The notes beneath the pieces were generated by a model that ran no database searches, had not been told where the DNA came from, and saw nothing but the letters and a program-made list of their open reading frames with translations. A stretch of DNA of 64,000 bases from Aequorivita aurantiaca (lineage in GTDB: Bacteria; Bacteroidota; Bacteroidia; Flavobacteriales; Flavobacteriaceae). The stretch spans positions 46,089 through 110,088 of the forward strand of contig NZ_JAUGQQ010000007.1 of the NCBI RefSeq assembly GCF_030410135.1, given 5' to 3'. Every line of letters starts with the position of its first letter. The stretch's first letter is position 1. Made by a program: the position numbers and the translations under genes. This document shows positions 43,746 to 53,341 of this stretch, piece by piece.

Positions 43746-43762
43746 CACTTTCTTACAATATT

Positions 43763-44953
43763 ATGAAAAAACGAGTAGTTGTCGGACTTAGCGGAGGAGT
43801 GGATTCCAGCGTTGCAGCCTATCTTTTACAAAAACAGGGCTATGATGTGGTTGGACTATTTATGAAAAACTGGCATGATGATTCCGTAACTATTTCTGAT
43901 GAATGTCCGTGGTTGGAAGATAGCAATGATGCAATGCTTGTAGCCGAAAAACTCGGCATTCCCTTTCAAACAGTAGATTTAAGCGAAGAATATAAGGCGC
44001 GAATTGTGGATTATATGTTCCGCGAATATCAAATGGGCCGCACACCAAACCCCGATGTTCTCTGCAACAGAGAAATAAAATTTGATGTTTTTATGAAAAT
44101 TGCCCTAAACTTGGGTGCCGATTTTGTGGCAACGGGGCACTATTGCAGAAAAGGAACAATTGAGAGGAATGGCAAGCAAATTTATCAATTGCTCGCGGGC
44201 AAGGATCCAAACAAGGACCAATCTTATTTTCTGTGCCAACTTTCGCAGGAACAGCTTTCGAAAACCCTTTTTCCTATAGGCGAAATGTTGAAATCTGAAG
44301 TTAGGCAAATAGCTTCAGAACAGAATCTAATCACGGCCGAAAAACGCGATTCCCAGGGTTTATGCTTTATCGGAAAAGTGCGGCTGCCGGAGTTTCTTCA
44401 ACAGAAATTGGCACCCAAAACCGGTGCAATTGTTGAAGTTCCGACAAGTTTCCCGCAATATAAATTGCAGGCCCCAAATTTCATTTCCGAAGAAGATGAA
44501 CTCAGATATCTTTCTACAAAATATGAATATTCACAAACCGATGGTAAACAAGTGGGCACTCACCACGGCGCGCATTATTACACAAAAGGCCAACGCAAAG
44601 GCCTGGCTGTGGGCGGAACAAAGGAACCACTTTTTGTGATTGACACTAATGTGGATGAAAACATAATTTACACCGGCCAAGGCAAGGACCATCCCGGTCT
44701 TTACCGCCGCGGTCTTTTCGTAAAAAAAGAAGAGATACATTGGATTCGTGAAGATTTAACGCTGGACGAAGACGGAAAAATGGAGGTAAATGCACGAATT
44801 AGATATAGGCAGCCATTAGAAAAAGCAACATTGCACCGCACATTTTCCGGACTTTATGTTATATTTGACAACCCACAATCCGCCATTACCGAAGGCCAGT
44901 TCGTTGCTTGGTATAAGGGTGCTGAATTATTTGGAAGTGGGGTAATCTCTTAA
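43763..44953 (+). CDS. mnmA: tRNA-specific 2-thiouridylase MnmA
   Basis: A 396-residue enzyme that puts sulfur on uridine 34 of tRNAs for Glu, Gln and Lys. Motifs: ATP-binding [12 protein letters not shown] (about 5-16), catalytic Cys in [12 protein letters not shown] (about residue 104), second Cys in [11 protein letters not shown] (about 198-208), and [24 protein letters not shown] near the C-terminus. All the expected parts are present. It starts at the ATG at 43763, next to its promoter. Confidence 0.98.
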   Translation: MKKRVVVGLSGGVDSSVAAYLLQKQGYDVVGLFMKNWHDDSVTISDECPWLEDSNDAMLVAEKLGIPFQTVDLSEEYKARIVDYMFREYQMGRTPNPDVLCNREIKFDVFMKIALNLGADFVATGHYCRKGTIERNGKQIYQLLAGKDPNKDQSYFLCQLSQEQLSKTLFPIGEMLKSEVRQIASEQNLITAEKRDSQGLCFIGKVRLPEFLQQKLAPKTGAIVEVPTSFPQYKLQAPNFISEEDELRYLSTKYEYSQTDGKQVGTHHGAHYYTKGQRKGLAVGGTKEPLFVIDTNVDENIIYTGQGKDHPGLYRRGLFVKKEEIHWIREDLTLDEDGKMEVNARIRYRQPLEKATLHRTFSGLYVIFDNPQSAITEGQFVAWYKGAELFGSGVIS

Positions 44954-45051
44954 AATTAGAATAATTGATGAAATGTCCATCACTTTTTTTAGACCAATGA
45001 GATTGAAAATGGCTTTCAAGTTTCCATTAAAAACTAAATATTTAACTACAG

Positions 45052-46674
45052 ATGAAAAAATTACTATTACTTCTTGTTTTTGTATCAACCTTTAGCTACG
45101 CGCAAACCGAAGATGCACTCGTGTTTTTGGAAGCAAAAGACCCCGCAGTTGTTTCGGCGGCCTTGGCAGCTCCCATTACCATTTTGACCCAAGCTGCAAT
45201 CGACAGAAAAAATACCCAGGGAATTGCAATTGATGACCGCGACGTACCATTGAATGAAATCCAAAAAGCTGCCATTGAAGCCGCCACTGGAATTACGGTG
45301 CTGGCCAAATCAAAATGGTTGAACGCTGTTTACGTTCGCGGAACTGAAAATAACATAAACAACTTGTTGAACCTACCTTTCGTAACAGACATTGAGTTTG
45401 CTGACAAAAGCCTTAACAGACCCACAGCAGGAAGACAATTTACCAAAGATAAATTTGAAATTGAAAATCAACCCCGCCCCGTTTATAATTATGGGAGTGC
45501 CACAAACCAGACGCAAATGATCAATGTGGACTACCTTCACGAAAATGATTACATAGGCCAAGATATTGTTGTTGCCTTTATGGATAATGGTTATCCCGGA
45601 GTGTTGACTAATCCTGCTTATGCAACTCTAAGAAATGAGGGCAGACTTTTAGGATATTATGATTTTGTGGATAGGTCTGAAAATCCCAATGGCACCGGAA
45701 ATCACGGTTCAGCAACCTTCAGTGATGCCGCAGGGTTTTTGAACGGACAATTTGTTGGGACGGCACCGGGCGCATCCTATTATCTATATATCACGGAAGA
45801 TGGGAACAGCGAATCCCCAGCCGAGGAAGCGTATTGGGTGGAAGCTTTGGAACGCGCCGATAGTTTGGGAGTATACGTTACCAACACCTCATTAGGCTAC
45901 CAAGCTTTTGACAATCCAGGCTTTGACCATAGTTATGCTGATTTGGACGGACTAACAACCATTGCCGCCCGAGGGGCAAACGCAGGTTTTGATAAAGGTA
46001 TGATCAACGTTACCTCTGCCGGAAACCAAGGAAATGATTTTGGAAAAGTGGCGACCCCGGCTGATGCTCCGGGTTCTTTTACCATTGGAGCTGTAGATGC
46101 TAATGAAAATTATGTAAATTTTAGCTCTCGCGGTCCAAATGCTTCCGGAGTAATTAAACCGGACGTGATGGCCAAAGGTTTGGATGCAGCCATTGTGAGC
46201 CAGAACGGGAACGTTACTACCGCAAGTGGCACCTCTTTCAGTTCACCAATAACAGCTGGTGCCGTAGCTTCCCTTTGGAGCGCGGTTCCCACATTGAAAA
46301 ATGATGTTGTTATGCAAGCCATTCGCGAATCTGCGGATAGATATAACAGCCCAACAGATCAATATGGATATGGAATTCCCGACTTCGGAACCGCATTAAA
46401 TTCGCTTTTAACCATAGGTGTTGAAGAACAATTGCTTGATTCCCATTTTGCGCTATATCCGAATCCTGTTACCACCGAGATAAATATTTCTTTTCCTAAA
46501 AATGCTGAAAACGCAGAATTTATGCTCTTCAACATTTTAGGTGAAAGACTTCTACAAAAAAACATTTCTGCAATGAAAAATCGTATTGATGTGTCAGGAC
46601 TTGCCTCTGGAATGTACATTGCTTCAATTACTTCAAACAATAAAACCACCAGTTATAAAATTATTAAAGAATAG
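45052..46674 (+). CDS. Secreted S8 subtilisin-like protease with T9SS tail
   Basis: A 540-residue protease with a signal peptide (LLLLLVFVSTFSYAQ). The catalytic triad is Asp178 (AFMDNGYPG), His218 (GNHGSATF) and Ser395 (GTSFSSP), with the oxyanion-hole region TSAGNQGND near 321-330. The last about 75 residues are a Por/T9SS type A sorting domain (FALYPNPVTTEINISF and VSGLASGMYIASI, ending TTSYKIIKE), so it is exported through type IX secretion and attached to or released from the outer membrane. A stop-start overlap (TAGTG) joins it to the next gene. Confidence 0.95.
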   Translation: MKKLLLLLVFVSTFSYAQTEDALVFLEAKDPAVVSAALAAPITILTQAAIDRKNTQGIAIDDRDVPLNEIQKAAIEAATGITVLAKSKWLNAVYVRGTENNINNLLNLPFVTDIEFADKSLNRPTAGRQFTKDKFEIENQPRPVYNYGSATNQTQMINVDYLHENDYIGQDIVVAFMDNGYPGVLTNPAYATLRNEGRLLGYYDFVDRSENPNGTGNHGSATFSDAAGFLNGQFVGTAPGASYYLYITEDGNSESPAEEAYWVEALERADSLGVYVTNTSLGYQAFDNPGFDHSYADLDGLTTIAARGANAGFDKGMINVTSAGNQGNDFGKVATPADAPGSFTIGAVDANENYVNFSSRGPNASGVIKPDVMAKGLDAAIVSQNGNVTTASGTSFSSPITAGAVASLWSAVPTLKNDVVMQAIRESADRYNSPTDQYGYGIPDFGTALNSLLTIGVEEQLLDSHFALYPNPVTTEINISFPKNAENAEFMLFNILGERLLQKNISAMKNRIDVSGLASGMYIASITSNNKTTSYKIIKE

Positions 46675-47615
46675 TGAAAAACCGGATTACCGAACTTTTT
46701 AATATTCAATACCCAATAATTCAGGCTGGAATGATATGGAACAGCGGATGGCGACTTGCCTCCGCTGTTTCCAATTCTGGGGGTTTGGGACTTTTGGGGG
46801 CAGGCTCTATGTATCCTGAAATTCTTCGCGAGCATATTTTAAAGTGTAAAAACGCAACAGATAAACCTTTCGGTGTAAATGTGCCGATGCTTTATCCCGA
46901 AATTGACAAATTAATAAATATCACTATTGAAGAAGGGGTTAAAATTGTTTTCACCTCGGCCGGAAATCCAAAAACCTATACTTCCCTGCTTAAGGAAAAC
47001 GGAATAACTGTTGTTCATGTGGTTAGCAGTGTGAAATTTGCCCTCAAGGCGCAAGAGGCTGGGGTTGATGCCGTAGTTGCGGAAGGTTTTGAAGCCGGTG
47101 GCCATAACGGTCGGGAAGAAACCACTACTTTCACGCTGATTCCCATGGTAAAAGAGCAACTCGACATTCCTTTAATTGCCGCTGGCGGAATTGCTACCGG
47201 TCGCGGGATGTTGGCCGCTATGGTTTTGGGCGCAGACGGCGTGCAGGTTGGCAGTCGTTTTGTTGCTTCAAATGAATCCTCCTCACACCACGCTTTTAAG
47301 CAAATGGTAGTGGAAGCGAAGGAAGGTGACACACATCTAACTTTGAAGGAACTTGCTCCGGTAAGAATGCTCAAAAATAAATTTTTTGAAAGCGTTGTGC
47401 AGCTATATTCCACCAATCCATCAAAGGACGATTTAATAAAACATTTGGGTCGCGCCCGTGCAAAACGTGGCATGTTTGAAGGTGATTTGGAAGAAGGAGA
47501 GTTGGAAATTGGTCAAATTGCAGGGTTGATAAACGATATTAAACCCGCCGCTGAAATAGTAAAGGATTTGGTGGAAGAATTTGAAAATGCCAAAAAAGAA
47601 GCAGTAAAATTTTAA
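46674..47615 (+). CDS. Nitronate monooxygenase/FabK-like flavoprotein
   Basis: A 313-residue TIM-barrel flavoprotein: FNIQYPIIQAGMIWNSGWRLASAVSNSGGLGLLGAGSM at the start, then EGFEAGGHNGREETT (FMN-phosphate region), LIAAGGIATGRGMLAAMVLGADGVQVGSRF and the C-terminal helical part. This fits 2-nitropropane dioxygenase/NMO and FabK-like enoyl-ACP reductases; the two are difficult to separate by eye. The start is GTG at 46674, overlapping the previous stop by one base. It ends before a shared terminator. Confidence 0.92.
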   Translation: MKNRITELFNIQYPIIQAGMIWNSGWRLASAVSNSGGLGLLGAGSMYPEILREHILKCKNATDKPFGVNVPMLYPEIDKLINITIEEGVKIVFTSAGNPKTYTSLLKENGITVVHVVSSVKFALKAQEAGVDAVVAEGFEAGGHNGREETTTFTLIPMVKEQLDIPLIAAGGIATGRGMLAAMVLGADGVQVGSRFVASNESSSHHAFKQMVVEAKEGDTHLTLKELAPVRMLKNKFFESVVQLYSTNPSKDDLIKHLGRARAKRGMFEGDLEEGELEIGQIAGLINDIKPAAEIVKDLVEEFENAKKEAVKF

Positions 47616-47642
47616 ATTAAGCCAAGGATTATTGGCCATAAA

Positions 47643-47670
47643 AAAACCCTTCCATTTACGGAAGGGTTTT
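47643..47670. terminator. Bidirectional terminator
   Basis: AAAACCCTTCC, a 6-nt loop, then GGAAGGGTTTT: an 11-bp perfect stem with A and T runs on both sides. It serves the rightward flavoprotein gene and the leftward M36 protease gene, which ends 22 bp away. Confidence 0.92.
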
Positions 47671-47691
47671 CTGTTTTAACAAAAAAAGAAA

Positions 47692-50600
47692 CTACTCTTT
47701 AATCAGTCTTTTGGTTATTTCTCCATTTTCACTTTGGATAATAACCAAATAGGTTGCCGCAGCCATTTCAAAAATATTTATCGCTTTTTCCATTCCCATA
47801 TTTCTTAAATCTACCGATTTCACCATTCTACCTCGAATATCGAAAATAGTAAGATTTTCAAGAGAAATGTTTGCGGGATTCCCGATTATAATGCTGTGTT
47901 TGGCAGGGTTGGGATACAATTGAATGCTTCCGATATTGGCATTGTGATTTCCCGCACCCAAAATTGACATAACCGTAAGTTCAAAAGTACAGGTAGAAAC
48001 ATTCCCATATTCATCTTCTGCATTTAGGGTAATCGTATGAACACCATCAGGCAGGGCGGTTCCAGCGGCTGGAGTTTGTGCAGTAAGTGTAACAGGATCG
48101 GTACAATTATCAATGGCTGTTGCTTCACCGTTTGCAAAATAATCCGGCACAATGTAGAACAAGTTGCCAGCTCCGGGATCAACAGTTTGGTCGGCAGGAC
48201 AAGTAAGTTCTGGTGCTAAAAGATCTACAGTGGTTACTACAGCATTACAAGTAGAGAGATTGCCATTATTATCTTGACTGAAAACTTGAACCGTTACGGG
48301 TGTTCCAATGTCAGCGCAAGTGAATTCAGTAATATCTACGGCAATTGTAAATATTCCGCAGGCATCTTCATTAGAAATTATTACATCACTCGGATCAAGG
48401 GTTGCGGTTCCGTCTGTACCAATTTCAATTGTGAAATCTTGGCAAACAAGCATGGGAGAGGTGTTATCTTCCACCGTTACTATTGCGGTACAAGTACTAA
48501 CATTTCCATTTACATCTGTTATGGTTAGCACTACGGTATTATCACCTATGTTTGAACAATCAAAAGTATTAATATCCAGGCTATAGGTATCTATTCCACA
48601 GGCATCGGTGCTTCCACCGTCAACTTCTGCTCCTGTAATGGTTACAGTACCAGTTACCGGATCCAATTCAACTGTAATATTTTGGCACACTGCTACTGGA
48701 GCCGTAATATCCACCACAGTAACAATTGCTGTACAGGTGTTTGAATTTCCGTGTATATCGGTAACCGTAAGCACTACAGGATTGTCACCCACATCGCTAC
48801 AGCCAAATGTGGTCGGACTTACTGAAACGCTGGCAATGCCACAATTATCAGTTGAACCTCCGTCCACATCCGCAGCGGTAATTGAAGCATTTCCTGAAGC
48901 ATCCAATTGAATGGTGATGTTTTGGCAAATCATGGTTGGCGCCTCATTATCTTCAACCGTTATGGTGAAGCTACATACCGCTGTATTTCCGCTTCCGTCA
49001 GTTGCGGTAAATTCTACGTTGTTCACTCCTACCGGAAAAGCTGTTCCACTTGGCAGACCTCCTGTTTGTATGGCATTCGCATTACAATTATCCAATACAA
49101 ATGGCATGGGAAAAGTTACCACCGCACTACATATTCCCGCATCGGTATTAACAATTATGTCCGCAGGGCAAGCTATTGTTGGCGGAAGGTCGTCTTCTAC
49201 AGTAACCACAGCCACGCAAGAGCTTGTATTTCCGTTCACATCAGTTACCGTCAAGGTAATGTTGTTTGGACCGATTTCTGCACAGGTGAAATCTGACATG
49301 TCAATTACCACAGTATCAATTCCACAGGCGTCTGTACTACCTCCATCAATATCAGCAGCAGTAATAGAAACGTTTCCAGTTGCATCCAATTGTACGGTGA
49401 TGTCTTGGCAAACGGCCGTCGGAGCTATGTTATCTTCCACTGTTACTATTGCTGTACATGTGCTGAAATTTCCATTAGCATCGGTTACCGTAAGTAATAC
49501 GTTATTGGTCCCCACATTAGCGCAAGTGAAATTGCTGTTGTCAATGGTTATTGTATCAATTGAACAATTATCCGTACTTCCGCCATCAATATCGTCTGCC
49601 GCTATTGTAGCAATACCATTGACATCTAATTGTACGGTAATATTTTGGCACACAGCCGCCGGAACTTCTAAATCATTAATGATCACATCAAACGAACATG
49701 TTTGAACGGGGTTTATACCATCGCTATATTCAAAAGTATTTGTGGTTGTACCCACGGGAAAGATACTTCCGCTCGTCAAGCCTGCTGTTTGGGTGATACT
49801 CCCGCTTCCACCGCCACATCCCGAAGGCATATCTACTGTATAAATTACGATGGCCCCACAGATTCCCACATCGTTGTTTTGGGTAATATCTCCCGGACAA
49901 ACAAATGGACCACCGCCACCACCGCCAATAACATTGACCGTCGCTAAACATGTGGAAGTTGCACCGTTATCATTGGTAACCTCAACCGGAACGGTGATAA
50001 TGCCAATATCTGCACAGGTAAAATTAACTGTTGCCGCCAAAGGATTTCCCGCAAGTACTGTATAACTACCGCAGGGAACGGTGACACTATACAACAAATC
50101 CTCGGCACTTACAGTTGCGTTTCCAGTTCCATCAAGAGTAACATTAAGAATTGGGGAAGAAAGCTCATAATCAAAATCAATTCCCCAGCTATTGATTGTT
50201 CCAGTATCGGTAGAGACATTGTCAGAAACAATAAGCTCCCAAATTCCCAAGGTACTTTCGCCATCAAATATTGATAGTGGATTGTTGGGAGTGAACGAGC
50301 CATTTATAGTAGGTACGGAAGGGGCACATTCATTTTCCACGGCTGAAACCGCCTCATCATCCAGAGAAGCAACAATATTGTCTCCGCCACAACCAAATCC
50401 AGTTGTGGTCCGACCCGGTCTGTCGACAATTATCGCCGTTGTACCCGCAGGAGATTTTATAGTTACGATTACATCACCCACAAAGGTGTGGGATATATTT
50501 AAATTTACATCCAAATCGGTAATGGAAAAATTATCCGTAACATTCATCGTGACAGTTACTCCTGCAGGATTATTATCAGGGATAGCTGTTCCAGGATTAC

Positions 50601-52836
50601 TTGATTGTGAACCCGTCATTGGTATATTTCCAGATCCCATACATACAATATCTGGTGGGTCGTTGGTGACGTTTATGGTATCGGTTAAAGTTGTTGGCAA
50701 ACCAGTACAGGCATCATTAACCGTATAGGAAATTATAACATTCCCAGGCCCGCCAACACTTGGGTCAAAAGTAAAAGTTGTGCCATTGCCATCATCAGTT
50801 ACTCCTGGTCCGCCGTAAACCCCGCCTATAGGACTTCCACCGAAAAGGCCGGTCTGTATTCCATCTGAAAGGCATACTTCGTCAATAACATCCAAGCTTG
50901 AGAATAAGGGAGGTAAATCAAATGCTTCAGTACCGTCTGATCTGCTTCCGGAGCTTCCCTGTATAGCGCTAAAACCTAGACCGCGTCTGGCAAAGGCTTC
51001 CCAAATAGCACATTGATAAGCACCTCCAAATAAGGCTTGATCAGCAGCCAGGATTGCGTTTCTTCCATCTACAAATCCGGGACTGCAGGGCTGAAGTTTC
51101 ATCCCTTCGGTTACAAGGGCCAGTGAAATATTATTTCCTCCCGTACCGTTATAAATATCGCTGTTGAAGGGAACTATACTCATAATTTCCCACGTCATTT
51201 CCCATAACATTGTAGCCCATACTTCTCCAACACCGTGGGGGACTGCAGCAGTTTTGATATCATCATAAGTATGTGGATTTATTGCAAAAAGTGTACTATA
51301 TGGATAAACCCTTATACCTGGACCTCCGGGACCTTCACCTAATAACCAAGTGCCGACTCCTCTTGAATCTGGACCACTATCTCCTGAATCCATAGTTAGC
51401 ATCAGTCCGTAGAAATCACTCCAGCCCTCTCCCATTTGTTCGGCATTTTGCAAACAAGAGGCGGCCGCTGGACCTCCGGTTAATCGGTTGGAAATGCCGT
51501 GGCCATATTCGTGCAGAATTACCATATTGTCCAAGTCGCCGTCCCGGGTATTGCACACGTACATCTGCATTCGTGGTCGGGATCCATCTGGCGGGGTTCC
51601 AAAATTCGCATTACAGGTTCCAGATCCGTCTTGGGCTTCTGCATTCACCGGATCATTGCCAGCACCGCCGTTTCCATAATTGTTCTGTTGAAAGTTTCCG
51701 CTCGCTTCATCAAACCCATATAAATAGGTAACATCATGAATTATATTAGTCCAGTAAAAAAGATTGGTAATCGCAGCGTTTTCAGATTGATCGCCCACAC
51801 TGTAAGTCGTGTTCAATGGAAAATCAAAAATTAAGTTTCCTCCGGGGCTTGGCGCATATTTTCCATCCGGATTGTTGTTTGCATTATCATCATCATACGC
51901 ATCCGTATTGTTCCCACGTGTGTTCGTGTATTCAGCTCCATCAATTCCATTAATATCGTGCCATCCAAAAGGAGATGCGGTTAAGTTTTCTGGATTTGAA
52001 ACTAACGTACGCACACCATAATTGGGATTTTCAATTGGCATTGCAAAAACGCGATAGCTGGCAGGTGGTGGTGGTGCAACATCGGTCGTTAATGCCGAAT
52101 TTACTTCAATTGGAGCCTCCATAGGCCCAACAAATGGAGTTGCCGCTAATGGCGCATGCTCATGTTTATCGTGTTCCCCCAATATATTGCAGGAAACAGT
52201 CCAATTGTCCTTATCAATAATTTTTCCTGAAGTCGCGTCCACTCGAAAATTCCACCAGTTTGATGAATTTTTTTCGGCAATGGAAAGTTCCCAAACCAGC
52301 TGTGTTCCAATTCCTTTTCTATAATAATACATTAGCTTTACCGGAATATGTTCCGAAGAAATTTCCGCTCCATTGAAAACGGAAGCCTTATTTTTTCCGC
52401 CAATATTTTGTATTTCCTGTAGATTTCTAATTCGGTAACCCATTTGGCCAGCTACTGATATTATGGCCTCCTTTGCAGAAATACCTTGGGAACTATTTTT
52501 AATCGTTGCTCTAACATCATTTAGAAATTTGTTGTGCGAAGCCAACACGTTTTCACTTTTATCAAAATGGACACTGGATTCAGTTCCAAAAACCTCCAAC
52601 CCATCAATGGCCTGCCTCATATATACGTGGCGAATTCCACTGGGTTTGCTTACATGTTTTTGGGTAATTACATAAGTATTCGATTTTTGTTTTAGGAGAG
52701 TTGCCAGGGAAATTGAAGAAGGTGCGGCGGCGAGTTTTTGTTGGCTCTCCTTTTCCTTTTCAGGATTTTTTTCTTGTGCCATAAAATGGATGGTTACCAT
52801 AAACAGCAGGAACATGAGTAGGGTTGATTTTTTCAT
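47692..52836 (-). CDS. Giant M36 metallopeptidase with P-domain, HYR-like repeats and T9SS tail
   Basis: A 1714-residue secreted protein. Signal peptide (1-20), FTP/propeptide region (about 40-215), fungalysin-type M36 domain with HEYGH (442-446) followed by GISNRLTGG and the third ligand in GEGWSD (about 470). A proprotein-convertase P-like domain (about 735-890, DLDVNLNISHTFVGDVIVTI) follows. Then come at least eight Ig/HYR-like repeats of about 75-80 residues, most with AVCQNITVQLD or CPADI starts, NGN-T/S-C-T-A-IVTVED ends and paired cysteines. The last about 75 residues are a T9SS sorting domain (IQLYPNPAKHSIIIG, ending SENGEITKRLIKE). Likely cell-surface or secreted proteolysis. Confidence 0.93.
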   Translation of the reverse strand: MKKSTLLMFLLFMVTIHFMAQEKNPEKEKESQQKLAAAPSSISLATLLKQKSNTYVITQKHVSKPSGIRHVYMRQAIDGLEVFGTESSVHFDKSENVLASHNKFLNDVRATIKNSSQGISAKEAIISVAGQMGYRIRNLQEIQNIGGKNKASVFNGAEISSEHIPVKLMYYYRKGIGTQLVWELSIAEKNSSNWWNFRVDATSGKIIDKDNWTVSCNILGEHDKHEHAPLAATPFVGPMEAPIEVNSALTTDVAPPPPASYRVFAMPIENPNYGVRTLVSNPENLTASPFGWHDINGIDGAEYTNTRGNNTDAYDDDNANNNPDGKYAPSPGGNLIFDFPLNTTYSVGDQSENAAITNLFYWTNIIHDVTYLYGFDEASGNFQQNNYGNGGAGNDPVNAEAQDGSGTCNANFGTPPDGSRPRMQMYVCNTRDGDLDNMVILHEYGHGISNRLTGGPAAASCLQNAEQMGEGWSDFYGLMLTMDSGDSGPDSRGVGTWLLGEGPGGPGIRVYPYSTLFAINPHTYDDIKTAAVPHGVGEVWATMLWEMTWEIMSIVPFNSDIYNGTGGNNISLALVTEGMKLQPCSPGFVDGRNAILAADQALFGGAYQCAIWEAFARRGLGFSAIQGSSGSRSDGTEAFDLPPLFSSLDVIDEVCLSDGIQTGLFGGSPIGGVYGGPGVTDDGNGTTFTFDPSVGGPGNVIISYTVNDACTGLPTTLTDTINVTNDPPDIVCMGSGNIPMTGSQSSNPGTAIPDNNPAGVTVTMNVTDNFSITDLDVNLNISHTFVGDVIVTIKSPAGTTAIIVDRPGRTTTGFGCGGDNIVASLDDEAVSAVENECAPSVPTINGSFTPNNPLSIFDGESTLGIWELIVSDNVSTDTGTINSWGIDFDYELSSPILNVTLDGTGNATVSAEDLLYSVTVPCGSYTVLAGNPLAATVNFTCADIGIITVPVEVTNDNGATSTCLATVNVIGGGGGGPFVCPGDITQNNDVGICGAIVIYTVDMPSGCGGGSGSITQTAGLTSGSIFPVGTTTNTFEYSDGINPVQTCSFDVIINDLEVPAAVCQNITVQLDVNGIATIAADDIDGGSTDNCSIDTITIDNSNFTCANVGTNNVLLTVTDANGNFSTCTAIVTVEDNIAPTAVCQDITVQLDATGNVSITAADIDGGSTDACGIDTVVIDMSDFTCAEIGPNNITLTVTDVNGNTSSCVAVVTVEDDLPPTIACPADIIVNTDAGICSAVVTFPMPFVLDNCNANAIQTGGLPSGTAFPVGVNNVEFTATDGSGNTAVCSFTITVEDNEAPTMICQNITIQLDASGNASITAADVDGGSTDNCGIASVSVSPTTFGCSDVGDNPVVLTVTDIHGNSNTCTAIVTVVDITAPVAVCQNITVELDPVTGTVTITGAEVDGGSTDACGIDTYSLDINTFDCSNIGDNTVVLTITDVNGNVSTCTAIVTVEDNTSPMLVCQDFTIEIGTDGTATLDPSDVIISNEDACGIFTIAVDITEFTCADIGTPVTVQVFSQDNNGNLSTCNAVVTTVDLLAPELTCPADQTVDPGAGNLFYIVPDYFANGEATAIDNCTDPVTLTAQTPAAGTALPDGVHTITLNAEDEYGNVSTCTFELTVMSILGAGNHNANIGSIQLYPNPAKHSIIIGNPANISLENLTIFDIRGRMVKSVDLRNMGMEKAINIFEMAAATYLVIIQSENGEITKRLIKE

Positions 52837-52940
52837 TGTGAAAATGGTTTTAGTTAGTTTAGATAAATGTATGATAAAATCGTAATAATCAGCGATTTGT
52901 CATCATTTTTTTCAAAACCCTTCACAAAAAATATGGCGCA

Positions 52941-52968
52941 AAAAAAAAGCCCCCGTCTCCGGAAGCTT
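52941..52968 (-). terminator. Terminator of the cold-shock gene
   Basis: Read leftward: AAGCTTCCG, GAGA loop, CGGGGGCTT, then TTTTTTTT. A 9-bp stem with two wobbles and a long T tract, 23 bp after the cold-shock stop codon. Confidence 0.9.
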
Positions 52969-52990
52969 TGTCTTAAAAAAATTGTGAGTA

Positions 52991-53182
52991 TTAAAGTACT
53001 TTTACGTTAACCGCGTTCAATCCTTTTTTTCCTTCTTGAAGATCAAATTCTACTTCGTCACCTTCGCGAACTTCGTCGATTAGGCCTGTAACGTGTACAA
53101 AATGTTCTTTGTTGGTTCCTTCTTCAGTTATAAAACCAAATCCTTTGGTGTCGTTGAAGAATTTTACTGTTCCTTTGTTCAT
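52991..53182 (-). CDS. Cold-shock domain protein (CspA-like)
   Basis: A 63-residue single cold-shock domain. RNP1 is visible as KGFGFITEE (about 13-21) and RNP2 as HFVHVTGL (27-34). It starts MNKGTVKFFND and ends LNAVNVKVL. Binds single-stranded RNA/DNA, in E. coli as an RNA chaperone. The leftward gene has a TATCTTTG -7 element and a strong terminator, so it is a single-gene unit. Confidence 0.97.
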   Translation of the reverse strand: MNKGTVKFFNDTKGFGFITEEGTNKEHFVHVTGLIDEVREGDEVEFDLQEGKKGLNAVNVKVL

Positions 53183-53212
53183 TGTATTAAATTAAAAATT
53201 TATAATAAGAGG

Positions 53213-53220
53213 CAAAGATA
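53213..53220 (-). promoter_or_regulatory. -7 element of the cold-shock gene
   Basis: On the minus strand TATCTTTG, 30 bp before the ATG. The spacing of the next TTTG (53234-53237 on plus as CAAA) is only 13 bp, so the -33 box is not canonical. Confidence 0.6.
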
Positions 53221-53341
53221 AAATTATTATTGACAAATACACTTTTTAAGATTATTTATTTTAAAAACCTAAAACATTACGCTTTTTGAAACAAATTAAC
53301 ATTTTTTCCTTCGTTCTATAGATTAGCGATTGCCCAAACTA

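Noticed and set aside
43721..43762. Upstream ATG for mnmA
   Set aside because: It lies between the -33 and -7 boxes and adds residues not found in MnmA.
48911..49705. Long rightward frame of 264 codons inside the M36 protease gene
   Set aside because: It is antisense to the Ig/HYR-like repeats and mirrors their repetition; the leftward frame has clear domains.
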